Of a stretch of 21,323 bases of DNA, positions 1 to 9,711 are shown piece after piece. The translations under genes were made by a program, and so were the position numbers. The notes beneath the pieces were generated by a model that had not been told where the DNA came from, did no database searches, and saw only the letters and a program-made list of their open reading frames with translations. The number at the start of each line of letters is the position of its first letter. Positions within the stretch are counted from its first letter, which is position 1. Location of the stretch: positions 1 to 21,323 of the forward strand of contig JBBPTG010000352.1 in assembly GCA_038093975.1 (NCBI GenBank), read 5' to 3'. Source of the stretch: Chalciporus piperatus. Taxonomy: Eukaryota > Basidiomycota > Agaricomycetes > Boletales > Boletaceae.

Positions 1-2930
1 GAGGAATCCGCGAGTCGAAAGATGTCGTACACCGCGCGAGCGAAGACGGCGATGACACGGACTCACCAGCGAAGCCCGCCGAGCCACCAGATGGACTGGA
101 GCCTCACAAACGAGCGAAGTGCCATTGCCGGACGACGCATTTCGTCCGGGAGCGTCAGCCATACACGAGAAAGGGTGAGGAGGACACGTCCCGCCCAATC
201 GATCGACTGAGTGAAGTCGTATTTCGGATCGGCGGACATAACTTCAGCAGAAGAGATATGTTCTAGCCATGAGATGACAGTGAACTCTCGCCAACCGAGG
301 CTCATAAGCTCGGCGCGAGCGAAATGTCTACTGATGTCGACAGGGAGTAGAGACCCCGAGAGTGGTCCGTCTGGGGGCATGTGCGTCCCGAGACCCTTCG
401 AATCGACGGAGTATTGTATTGAGGACAGTTGGCGTACATTTTCACCAGTTCCCCGAAGAGTGATCGCACTCGAAAGGTCAGCCGTGCGTGAGGTCGAGTC
501 TTCTTGTTTCTGGGCCATCCACCACTGAAGGCAGGAGATCAACTCCTCTTCGTTGAGAGTGTGTTTGTGAAGGTCTTGCAGAACATCTGGGAACAATATA
601 GGGAGGATCTTGCGTTGGCCTGGGAGTGCCGCGATAGTATGCCCACCCATTTGACTGACTATTCCGAAAGCATGGGTAAGGATTTGAGGAACTTAGCGAA
701 GACGGGGTCGAATCCTCTGATGTCAGCGACAGACGAGAGGAGCCGCAGAGGCATGGTAGAACAGTCATAGAACGAGTTTGCGAGCAGTTGGTAAACATTT
801 GGAGAGGGTGTAGAGTGGCGGAATGTGAAGAATTTGAGAACATGAAGGAAGCGTCGCTGCAACTGAGCCTGGATCTCTGGCGATGGTCGTGAATTAGTGG
901 TTGCTGCCTCTCACGACGTCCGAATTTCAGATAGCTCCAATTCGTAAACAGCACGACACAGGGGGCCTCCGACGTATATTAGCTCCCTGTTCCAAACTTA
1001 AAACCGATGATAGTGAGTTACCTTACAATATCTATGAATCAGGACACTCACCCGCGATGTTCCTGTCACTGTGAGGCCTAATGAGTACTCGCCACTGATC
1101 ATCGAATTGCAGTGACTCACACTAAATCGATGGATTCACGTTCAATTGTAGGAATGAAGTATGATGCCATGTGGCCTCCGATTCCCGTAGTTTGTCCGGT
1201 CGCATGACCCTAGCCGATCATAAGCAGGAATCGGGGGACACCTCCATGCAGACTCACAATAAAAATCCGCGTGTGTGTAGCTCTGACATTCGATTAGATC
1301 GCGGAGTTCGTGAACACGAAAGGCTGCTCACCCCTCCAGATCGGCGCGAAGCCCTTGGAAAATAGAAGGGAATTCGCGAGCCCTGGGGTTCTGTCGGTCG
1401 ATGTAGCTTTGATCATATTCATCCTTCCCAGTCTTGGCGTCGTGATGGTAAGCCTGCGCCAAGCGAACAGGTAACCCCGGGACTTACATAGATCAAGCTA
1501 TACTTTAGCGTTGAAGGCAGATTCTTCTTCAGACACCGATACAATTCCTTCGCGAGTTTCTCCTCCACTTGGACGTCCACCTCTGCAATGAAAATTGTGA
1601 GTACTACGTTTGACGTTTCCACTCCCGTATAATCCCCGAGTTATTCGTTGTCAAGAGATTCCATAGCATCTCCGATGCGGGATTCTCACTTTCAGCGCTA
1701 GTATACACCACGCGCATAACCTCGGCTTCGAGAGTGATTGCTATTTTTGGCACAATCAGCACATATGGAATCTCCCCATGGATACCACTCACGGTGACGT
1801 TGGATACCTTTCACGTGCATGATGTTCCTCTCGGGGCTAGAGCATTTCAGCTCCATTGGTAAACCGATGGGTCTAGCGGGTCCTAACGACTTCTTGATGT
1901 ACCCGATGCGATGGTCGTCAAAGAACACTGCTACATCCTTGAGATTCACCATATAGGTGATCGATGAGGCCAGAAATCGCATCAAGTGCAACGCTGGAGA
2001 CATCGGACAAGCCTCCCGCAGTGGCATTACAAATGTTGTCCAAGGATCCGGAGGCTCCTTTGAAGGAAGGAGAGCTGTTAGTTACCAAATCGATCAGAGG
2101 GGAAGGCCGGGTGAACAAAATGGATAATGCCAGTACCTGGTTCGTATTTTCCTTCCAGTAAAATTGCATTCCATATTCTATAACTACGTTATACCCTATA
2201 GGGCCTCGAAACAAAAGAAAGATCATACCTCCAGATGATACAAAGGGACTTTCAGTCACAGAAAACAAGCTGTAAATCCTAAAATAGTGTGTTGGTTGAA
2301 TGATACATCCGAAAGAGAGGTCCACGAACCGACACCGAATGCGCCGATCTTCTCTGGATTAGGATTACCTTCAGCTGAGGAGAATGATGTTTCGTCGAAA
2401 TGCCACAAAATGGAGAAGTAAATAACCTACCAATCCTGGGTAATTTCCTCCAGTCGTCCTTGGTGAATGCTTTCCCATTGTTTCTGAATGTCCACTGTAC
2501 AACCTTGAGGCGGGAAATGATGTCAGTACCACAGCCTCAAGAACAGAAGTACGACCATACATGGGTAGATGTCGGGCAACGTATGTGAATCACTGCTTTC
2601 TATTGCCGCGTGTCCCTGATACGTGGTCGCAAAACGAATCTCAGCAGAGGAGGATCGAGCATCGTCAGAGTTTTGAAGCAACTCCCGAAACACTGGGATA
2701 ACGAATGAATGAGATCAAGAATGCCTCTCAGGAAAGTTTGAAAATCGTGGGTCCTACAGGTAAACTCTCCCGAATAGCGCGCCAGCAGCTTGTCGATCAA
2801 TGCACGTTGGTCAACCTCGACTGGTGCATCTTCTCCAGTTTTCTCCTGAAAGATTAAAGGTAAAACGATAATAGAGATGAGGAGAAAAGTAAGGGAAACA
2901 CACCAGCGCTTGCGCTTCCACAGGAATCAT
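1..2930 (-). pseudogene. DUF3684-family protein with N-terminal GHKL ATPase-like domain, 3' part missing and disrupted
   Basis: Recognised from memory as the fungal DUF3684 family, large proteins of unknown function with a sacsin/HSP90-like GHKL ATP-binding N-terminus. My gene model has 15 exons: 2930-2904, 2845-2758, 2692-2553, 2503-2431, 2374-2326, 2278-2229, 2177-2137, 2057-1793, 1740-1690, 1621-1488, 1432-1332, 1282-1258, 1209-1121, 1068-1052 and 996 onward. All GT-AG phases agree and give 411 uninterrupted codons. Visible motifs are the N-box FRELLQNSDDA (E42 and N46), the glycine box KIGAFGVG (about residues 118-125), LIYTGKDEYD, and GHATGQTTGIGGHM (about 349-362). An in-frame TGA at 913-911 sits where the family has Trp (TGG to TGA). 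Homology continues in the same frame (LHVLKFFTF-like stretch) to a TAG at 661-659, then resumes one base out of frame from about 650 to about 120. Exon 3/4 and 5/6 junctions are the least certain. The 3' end lies outside the window. It could still encode a short protein. Confidence 0.75.
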
Positions 2931-3455
2931 AGCAGCAAGGCATCTCGAGGTAAGTACAATAGTTGTGAATGGATAATGGCAGCTTCACAGGAACGACTAG
3001 CAGAGAGTATCGTCGGTTGGCAGAATTGTGCGGCGGCACTCAGGTCGACACAGATGCTAGTTGCAGTCAAGTACCATGTCGTGGCGCGTGTCTAACGTCG
3101 CCAATGACTCGAACAAGAAATCCTTGGGCCTGGGAACAAAGCCCAATCCTGTGGATGTTCCATTAGAAGTTTTCAATTCGAAAAGAACTTGAAGCTCGAA
3201 GCTTGAGTCGAGGCTGACTGGCATTGCACAACGACTCGGTGAGGGAGTCCTCGGAGACCGCCGACTCCAGTCTTGGTGAACCATAGCCACGCACAACTTG
3301 CCAGCGAAAGTTGACGTCGAAGTAGCAATCGCCCTTTGTCTCTCCACGAGGCTCGCCACCGACTCCCTTGGATCACAACAACAGAGAATGGAACGCTGCG
3401 CGTGCCCAACCTATCTATAGTGAACCCGACCATGCTACTCTACTTACTTATATAA
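2931..3455. other. intergenic region upstream of the DUF3684 gene
   Basis: This stretch lies between the DUF3684 start codon (minus strand) and the F-box remnant (plus strand), so it should contain the DUF3684 promoter. A 100-codon reading frame on the minus strand (3359-3057) is open, but I recognise nothing in it and it lacks splice-supported extension. I do not call it a gene. Confidence 0.4.
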
Positions 3456-3954
3456 AATACACTTGGTCTGGATTTCCTCTTGGACGACTCCGCCGGCGGC
3501 GGCGTCATCCTAGAGCTCGCCGACGTTTCCATAACAGCCCCCTCGCTTGATGCTCAACCTCGTACGTTGCTCAGCGGTCTCGAAAAGTTCCCTGCCCTGT
3601 AGGGAGGAAGACGTCGAAAGCCTCTATGGGGAGCTTCAGAACATCAAATCACTCAACATTGTCCTTGGTTACCTCACCCGCTTCCTCACGCTCCTCGCTA
3701 AGCCTTGCCCGTTGGCGGGATATGATGTCTGTCTACCTCGCCTCGAAACTGTCTATCACCTGGGTGCGTACAAGCACGCATGTATCATCGAAGAGGTCCT
3801 GCGAGAACGAAAGAAGTTGGGGTATCCTATCAAATCGTTGTACGTCAATAACTATTACTCGGTCGATGAAAACTTGCAGGAGAGCAGATTGAAGGGAGAG
3901 GTGGGGAGGTTAGGGTTCTACAGCGGGGTGTATGGAAGCAGGAGGATTTCCTGA
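3456..3954 (+). pseudogene. F-box/LRR-like protein, C-terminal remnant
   Basis: Two adjacent reading frames together resemble the C-terminal half of Agaricomycete F-box/leucine-rich-repeat-like proteins. The first, 3456-3602, contains GLDFLLDDSAGGGVILELAD and GLEKFPAL and ends in TAG. The second, one base shifted, runs from about 3603 to the TGA at 3952-3954 and contains LYGELQNIKSLNIVLGYLTR, LPRLETVYHLGAYKHACIIE and RERKKLGYPIKSLYV. The pattern 'PxLETVY...AYK...IIEEVLRERKKLG.PIK.LYV' is typical of the region after the repeats in that family. No F-box domain or start codon is visible upstream, so the N-terminal half is missing. It is a fragment with a frameshift near 3600. Family assignment is from memory. 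An unrelated hypothetical protein is possible. Confidence 0.5.
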
Positions 3955-4132
3955 AAGGGTGTACACAGAAGCGAACCTTGGGAAGTACGAGTGTCGCAAA
4001 ATTCCCAGGGAGATCCTAATGCCGGCGGCTTACAAGATGAGAGTGTTACATAACAAGGCCCTTCGAATCCAATTTCTCACAACACAATCACGGTACGACT
4101 ACGACTTGAACGTCCTCAACAAACTAGCTTGA

Positions 4133-4901
4133 ATGGGCCGCCCGAAACTATATGTGAGCCCAGAGGAGAAAGTGATGGCTGCTCGCAGTTATCGAACCAA
4201 ATACTACGCAAAGTATGTGCTAGTTGCATTGGGCTCCATGCATTTCATTCACATACACTCTAGGAATCGAATCACAATTAACCGAAACCGTGCTGAAAAA
4301 CGCAACGGTTCGAAGTTAGTCACATTACTGACCATCCGTGTTGCTTAACTAACGGTCAACCAGAGACACGAACAAGCATCAGGCTATTCGGCCCATGGGT
4401 GAGCCGTCTTCAAAAAACCCAATGCTAGTACATCGGTACGTACTTCAATAGCTTTGATTACAAGTTCTCATCACCTCTGCAGCCCTGGGAGACCAATGGG
4501 TTCAAAAAACTATGTGCCACTTTGGTTGGTCAATCTAGTATAACTGTCAACCTAAGCTAACAAACATCGAAACATCTCTCGGTTGTATCATTGGAAACTC
4601 GTCTCGCCAGCATATACAGGCGCTGTGCGAGGCCTTCATCATTTCAGGAGACTACAAAGATATCTACAACACCCTCTCGACCGTCGAGGAGCTTGAAGAA
4701 CGTCTTCGAAAGCTAATCTCCAACCGCGTGTGCAATGCAGGCGTAGATCCTCTTCCTACAAACGCGCTCCAAAAAGCTATTCGCACGGTCATCAAAGGAT
4801 TGGAGGACTTGCTTATGAATGCTATGGAGGGAGCCGATGTGATGGAGTTAACGCATCGAGGTCTGTTGCTGTATCAAATCGCGCCCGACGTCATGTTGTA
4901 A
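4133..4901 (+). CDS. uncharacterised small protein, GRPKLY N-terminus, 175 aa, five exons
   Basis: My model joins 4133-4212, 4264-4314, 4364-4398, 4483-4499 and 4557-4901. All phases agree and give 528 coding bases. The N-terminus MGRPKLYVSPEEK, followed by YYAKNRITINRNRAEKRN (spliced across intron 1), matches a multi-copy Agaricomycete family that I know only as hypothetical proteins beginning M[GP]RP[KR]LYxTPEEK with a basic RxKRxYxK...INxRRxxKY stretch. The C-terminal 100 residues look helical and contain FIISGDYKDIYNTLSTVEEL and LEDLLMNAMEGAD, which also fit the family. The basic N-terminus could bind nucleic acid, but this is inference. No membrane segment or signal peptide is present. 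The last intron (4500-4556) has a weak GTTCAA donor and is the least certain. The gene looks intact. Function unknown. Confidence 0.65.
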
Positions 4902-5202
4902 TATAAATCTGGGTATCTTTGTCAGTCTAAACAACTTGAACCACAGATCGGCACCAAGGCGACCAATCAGGTAAGGATTTTCGATGTATCTACTTCGAGA
5001 TCCTGATTTTCTTTGGAATAGTATCGCACCTAGGTATGATAGTCCGATGTTCAAAGGGGTCTTTCAGGTGAGTTTCTGAATACTATATTCTCCACCCCTC
5101 CTCGTTCCCTGTTTGGCACATTTGTTGACTGCAATTTAAGTGACACATGTCCGTCAATCGAGGTATAAAGGCTGCTAGGAGTTCTCTCACACAGGCAGCT
5201 AT
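4902..5202. other. intergenic, nothing recognised
   Basis: AT-rich sequence downstream of the small GRPKLY gene, probably its 3' untranslated region and terminator. An open minus-strand frame (5293-5051) overlaps its right end and the repeats that follow. It is not recognisable and is not called. Confidence 0.4.
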
Positions 5203-5470
5203 CAGACGCGTCCTTTCCTGCTCTTACACTCTCAGAAAAGCACACTGACGTACGCTCTACTACCGCGTCCTCTACCAGTGTCACGCCCACCATCGTTCAT
5301 TGTTGAAAACCAGACGCGTCATCTACCAGGTATTACGCTTGTCATCATTCATCATCGGACTCGGAGACCAGACGCATCCGCTTGTGTCTTCTTATACTCC
5401 TCGGAAACGTACGCCTGTGTACACTCCACCGCATCCTTGACCAGGTGCCAAATGTATCGTTGTTACCACG
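5203..5470. repeat. diverged direct repeats, CAGACGC(G/A)TC core
   Basis: Three blocks begin with CAGACGCGTC or CAGACGCATC at about 5203, 5311 and 5369. The first and third can be followed for about 90 bases each (similar ACTCTCAGAAA / ACTCCTCGGAAA, ACCGCGTCCTCTACCAG / ACCGCATCCTTGACCAG). The middle block is shorter. The spacing between blocks 1 and 3 is about 166 bp. This looks like an old, degenerate tandem duplication rather than a coding repeat. It lies about 330 bp upstream of the 766-residue protein gene and could be part of that gene's upstream region. Confidence 0.5.
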
Positions 5471-5802
5471 GATATCACCATTCGTCGTTCCAACATATTG
5501 AAAAGTATGTAGTGTTAGATTGCTCTTCATATCTGAGTCTCCTGACGTTCCTCCCTCTAGTTGACATCTGTTTCTCTGCCAGCCACAGTCTACAAGAGCT
5601 GTCGGGTGCGCTAGTCATAACCCTTGTGCGTGTTCACTAACAAGTAGAATTGATAATGCTAACACATTCCTTGTAGCTGCGAATCTCTGAGTCAGCAAAG
5701 CGACTCGATAATCCCCTCTGAGCTCGTATTAAATTACCTAGTAGCTGAGAATAAAGTAAGTGTCGATGAATGCCACTATATATCTATGCTAAAATCGAGT
5801 AG

Positions 5803-8309
5803 ATGCCGCCGGGGTGGACTACGACGGAGCAAAAGAAATTCCTCCAAGAAGAGCTTGTCAGGTTCAAGCGCATCGGGGGCCGTCACTACACCTTGCATTG
5901 GCCAGGCCTCTTTCAAAAATGGTTCGAAAGGTGGCCGGAGCGCGTCACCGCTCTTCCTGGCATGCCAGAGTCTGGTACTCTGACGCCTGAGGGAACCACG
6001 ACACTCCCCGAGGCCATCAAGCTACGCCACGATCAGCTCCGACGCTGGATGCACTGGCACTCCGGTGCCGGAAACAAGCGTTCCGCCAACTCCAAGACTG
6101 CAAAAATCATGAAAACTCTCCTGAAACCGAAGACTCGCACGAGGAAGCCATGGGAAGTGTACTCAAAGACTTACTATCAGACGCGCATCCGGCCACAGAT
6201 TGGAAAGGGAATGTCAATCGCTGAGGTCAACAAAAAAATTCGAGCCATGTTCGAAAACGAGTCAGCTGATATCAAGGCCAAAGTTCAGAAGATCTATGAC
6301 AAGGAAAGAGAAGAGAAAAAGCCACGCAATAAGAACTACGGGGGGGTGGCGGGAACGCAATCTGATGACCTCGAGTCCGTGTCGAACATCAATGAGGATG
6401 AAGCGGAGACTGACCCAGCGGTCCGGGCCAGGTGAGGGATTTCGTACCCATCTTCGACTGTCACCGTGGTACTGATCAAATACTGAATAGTAACATTCAA
6501 CAATGTGGCCCTGCACTCCAGCGCGTGATAGACCACTTGGGCCAGCAAACTGGCTGGAAGTTTACCGTATTGATGGGCGGTCCCGATTCGCTGGACCCTG
6601 AGGGAGGGAATATCATCACTAGGTTTGTGTCATCGTGACGGCACTGTATCACTCGACTTACTGAGGTTTAATGGTAGCCTACATACGGGTCGGACGGGGG
6701 ATGGACATGACTTCGCCGAAGTGTACCCAAACTTCGATACTGAGGTTGTGGAGGCATTTGGAGAGTTCCTTGGTCGCGTATGCGGTAAGTTCACATTAAG
6801 GATCCAGTGATAGGGTCTTACTGACGGCTACAAATGATAGAGACCAGAGAGTCAACGCCCAAGCAACTGTTCACTTTCAAGAATAATGATTCGGAGAAAG
6901 GCGACAACGATGAAGAGAAGCTGGATCACGATGACCAGAACATTGTTGAAGAGAACACTGACGGGGGCGAAGGTGAGGCCCACACCCAGGGTGTCAACTT
7001 GAACGGGGATGGTGATGTGGAGCCGACATCCAATATTTATACTCCCTCCGATCCCACTTCGAATGCGATACCTCTCATTGCCAATTATGCAATACCTTCT
7101 CATCTTACGATTCCTTCCACGACAGATCTTGCAACACATTCAAGCACGCCTCTCACCATTACTTCCCCGCCTGGTCTTGCAACACCCCTCGGCGCTCGTT
7201 CATCGACACCTTCCACCGGTAATCTTGCAACACCGCATGACGCACAGCCCACTACCCTCTCTCCATCCCATATTGCAACATCTCCTCATACATCAGACGA
7301 TCTTGCAGCATCCTTCCAATTCAATTGTGCGGTGTCCGAGTCGGTGCTCACCAATCAACCGGATGCTTTCGTCGAACATCAAAATCATACATCCGAGTCA
7401 TCCGGATCTGATCCTTTCGGTCCCACACCCCACTCATTCACAAACTTCCTTAACGCCAGCAACGACCTCTCTTTTCCCATGTTCGACACTTGGAATAACC
7501 CATTCTCAGCATCAATGACTCATTCGGGAATAGAAGCTGCAATCGACCCGTCCAACTACGTACTGCCTTCCAGCACTCTACAGCTTGGGAGCTTCGGTCT
7601 AAGCTCATCGCCCTGGAACACTAACAACTCACAGAGCGTCGTTCAATCTTTCATGCCAATGGGATTCAAAGGAGGTTTCCCAACCTCGGGCTTCAACTTC
7701 AATCCGCTTGTATGGTTTGGGAACACGGACCCGCACACCCAGAACCAGAACCAGTTCAATCTCAACGGCATAGGTACAACAGTTGGGTATCCAGCCTCCC
7801 AGCCGATGAATGATAACCATGCCCCTTTCCTATCAGCGCCTCAGTTGATCCCATCTCCGTTCTCCCCACCCGACCCTCTAGTCGACATCACAGCCAGTGT
7901 TCAACCATCACCCACCCTCCCTCCAACTCAGCCCGGGGTGGTCAATCCACCCCAAGATCAATCCCCCGCAGATGCAGACGGTGACAATGCGGCCGCATCC
8001 TCTCTCGGACGTTCGAAGAGAAAACCAGCTCCCTCTCAGCGTGCACAGCGGGACAACATGATTGGCAAGGAGAATCGTGTTCCCAATCCCGCCTCTGTGG
8101 CTACCGAGAACACGAAAAACAGAGGGAAGAAGAGTGTCAGTAACCCTGATTCAGATGGCAGGAAGTCCTCGAAGAAAGGCACTGGTAACTTGAAGCGTTC
8201 AGCTGATCATCAGCCCGCGGAGACCTCTGCTTCGAAGAGAAAGTAAGTAACCTTTGTTTTCAAGTAATCACTTTCTGACGAGAATCGTAGAAGGGGTGAG
8301 GTTGTATAG
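5803..8309 (+). CDS. uncharacterised Agaricomycete protein, 766 aa, WTT..Q..FL N-terminus and Ser/Thr/Pro-rich middle
   Basis: Model: join 5803-6431, 6491-6622, 6666-6784, 6841-8242, 8291-8309. Phases agree and give 2301 coding bases. Visible regions: (1) residues about 5-100, WTTTEQKKFLQEEL followed by a Trp-rich stretch (WPGLFQKWFERWPERV, RRWMHWH), then basic VYSKTYYQTRIRP; (2) about 210-295, a conserved block with QTGWKFTVLMGGPDS, HTGRTGDGHDFAEVYPNF and AFGEFLGRV; (3) an acidic linker; (4) about 340-600, Ser/Thr/Pro/Asn-rich low complexity with recurring LATP/LATH/IATS units; (5) a basic tail with LGRSKRKPAPSQRAQRDN and a terminal KRKRGEVV. This order matches a large Agaricomycete family annotated only as hypothetical. 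The basic motifs suggest a nuclear location, by inference. The last exon is only 19 bases; without it the protein would end at a TAA at 8244-8246. The start ATG is the first in frame with the conserved WTT segment. The gene looks intact. Function unknown. Confidence 0.7.
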
Positions 8310-8505
8310 GTTTTCCGGTGACGATAGAGCATTTTCTTGGAATTCAGAGACTTGGATTTTGTCCCCTTCTTTGTTCGTGATTTGTTTTGGCTTCGATCGG
8401 TGAACATGAACTCGCATCATGATTGCTTTATCTTATATAGTCTCGAAGCCGTATCTTTACCAATTTGTTCAAGTGTAAAAACATGTCAGAATGCTCAACT
8501 TGAAC
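8310..8505. other. intergenic, 3' flank of the 766-aa gene
   Basis: Short spacer between the stop codon of the 766-residue protein gene and the left end of the DNA transposon. It probably holds the 3' untranslated region. No recognisable coding sequence or structured element. Confidence 0.4.
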
Positions 8506-9312
8506 TAAGGTAGACGTCGTACAAACTTGACCAACATCACGTGCAGTGACTCTGTGTGACACTCGTGTTCAACAGGACTTAGCAGCAATGCCGGCGACAT
8601 GCCGGGTGCATCGGAGATTGGATAACTTCAACTAAGTTGCTCGATGAGCATTGGGTATTGTATCATATATTCAAATGAAAATGAAAACCCAAAAAAAGCG
8701 AGAGTAAGAGAAAACTTACCGTTGCATGGACGAGAGCGGGATTGAAGCGAGTGCGGATAGAACATTTCGCTCGAGATCAACTTCTTTTGACGAGGGGGGG
8801 TTGAGACGATAAACTCGTTTGGCATACCGGTCCATGTCAGCTCTCGAATCAATGTGTGTGCAATAGACACACCAATGTGCTCTGCACCTCGAGGTCCGAG
8901 TCTGTAGTATTCACTGCCTGCAGTCTTGCCCGCTTTGCCTGTCTAGCCACTGCAACATTATTGATCAGCGCTTCGTGGCAGCGCTTCCGCCTCGCCATAC
9001 GGTCTGCAAGAGCGCTCGGCACTCAACACGGCTCGTCCTCGGCTACTGCTGGACTTCTGTCGGACTCGAATTGTATTATTCCCTGCCCTCCAGAGCCTTT
9101 CAGACTCACTATTAATCTAAAACAAATCTTCGGCCACTACGGCTTCATTCTTTGTTCAATGGATAATATACCTTCCAGTTTCCTTGACATTTTCCATAGA
9201 TCACTTCCATACCCTTGATACTCAATAGATTGATTTGGATTTTGATGTCGAGTCACGCAAATGTAACACTGAGACACGTGATGTTGGTCAAGTTTGTACG
9301 ACGTCTACCTTA
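8506..9312. mobile_element. non-autonomous DNA transposon with 38-bp perfect terminal inverted repeats and TA target duplication
   Basis: The 38 bases at 8506-8543 (TAAGGTAGACGTCG... to CACGTG) are the exact reverse complement of 9275-9312. The match continues weakly after a 3-base gap (CAGTG). If the outermost TA is the target-site duplication, the element is 8508-9310 (803 bp) and begins AGGTAGACG. TA duplication is the rule for Tc1/mariner-type elements, but the TIR start does not identify a family. Inside, on the minus strand, lies a remnant of an open reading frame (listed separately), so this is a deletion derivative rather than a purely sequence-free MITE. The element is too short to encode a full transposase. 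Confidence 0.85.
8720..8998 (-). pseudogene. transposase N-terminal remnant inside the TIR element
   Basis: Two open segments on the minus strand look like the start of a fungal DDE transposase. From ATG at 8998 the frame reads MARRKRCHEALINNVAVARQ..., a basic, helix-prone segment ending near 8873 at a GTGTGT donor. A second segment, 8829-8720, reads RYAKRVYRLNPPSSKEVDLE then ...ALASIPLSSMQR and ends exactly at a GTAAGT donor. The phrase 'LERNVLSALASIPL..MQR' recalls the stretch before the FMDAY...GL.G.QAAW.NKKYRGHR region of a basidiomycete transposase family, from memory. That following region and the DDE catalytic part are absent, so it cannot be functional. The exact splice between the two segments is unclear. 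Confidence 0.5.
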
Positions 9313-9711
9313 TGTGACATGAGAATCTAAGCGATTTTGTACGCAAACTGGAAGCTCCGTGTGATACTGCAGTTGGACTCGGAGAAGCAGAGAAGTTAAA
9401 TGAACACAAAGGCGTCATCGGTTGTATTCAGATTGAATCGATAACAGGTATCTCCAATGCACTCACGGAGTCCTTATGGGTTGTTCATATAGCCATGACC
9501 ATGTATTACTGGTGAAGTATTGTATTGGAGTGGTTAGTGTAGCATACAGTACATTTTTGCTAAGTATGGCGTCGCGTGTTCAACTCTTGTCCTCAACACG
9601 GAATTTACAAGATTTTCTGTCTAATTGGAATGCTGATGTGCAGGTGCTGGCAGTCACACAGTCGTGGCAGTGGCCGACAGTACCCTGACCTTTTCCTGAT
9701 GCAGGGCAGAG
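9313..9711. other. spacer between transposon and DUF3638 pseudogene; possible upstream exon at the right end
   Basis: No feature is recognised in 9313-9560. In 9590-9688 a plus-strand reading frame encodes STRNLQDFLSNWNADVQVLA and then WQWPTVP, stopping at 9686-9688. Its position and character (Trp/Pro-rich segment just before the YRPSEED region) suggest it is an upstream exon or frameshifted continuation of the DUF3638 pseudogene. I could not find a clean splice that joins them. Confidence 0.35.

Noticed and set aside
1432..2136. Apparent frameshifts in the DUF3684 gene
   Set aside because: Near 2060, 1790, 1690 and 1480 they are all explained by 50-80 bp GT-AG introns whose phases agree, so I do not count them as lesions. 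Only the changes at 913 and 661-650 remain unexplained by splicing.
3057..3359. 100-codon minus-strand frame upstream of DUF3684
   Set aside because: No similarity recognised and no splice-based extension. It lies in the expected promoter region.
7009..7518. 169-codon open frame on the plus strand, His/Leu/Pro rich
   Set aside because: Out-of-frame shadow of the low-complexity Ser/Thr/Pro region of the 766-residue protein.
8856..9218. 120-codon plus-strand frame within the transposon
   Set aside because: Lies opposite the transposase-like remnant on the minus strand, which has better motif support.
9530..9600. Possible tRNA-like sequence (GGTTAGTGTAGC ... GTGTTCAACTC)
   Set aside because: The T-arm does not fit GGTTCGANTCC and no cloverleaf with an acceptor stem could be drawn.
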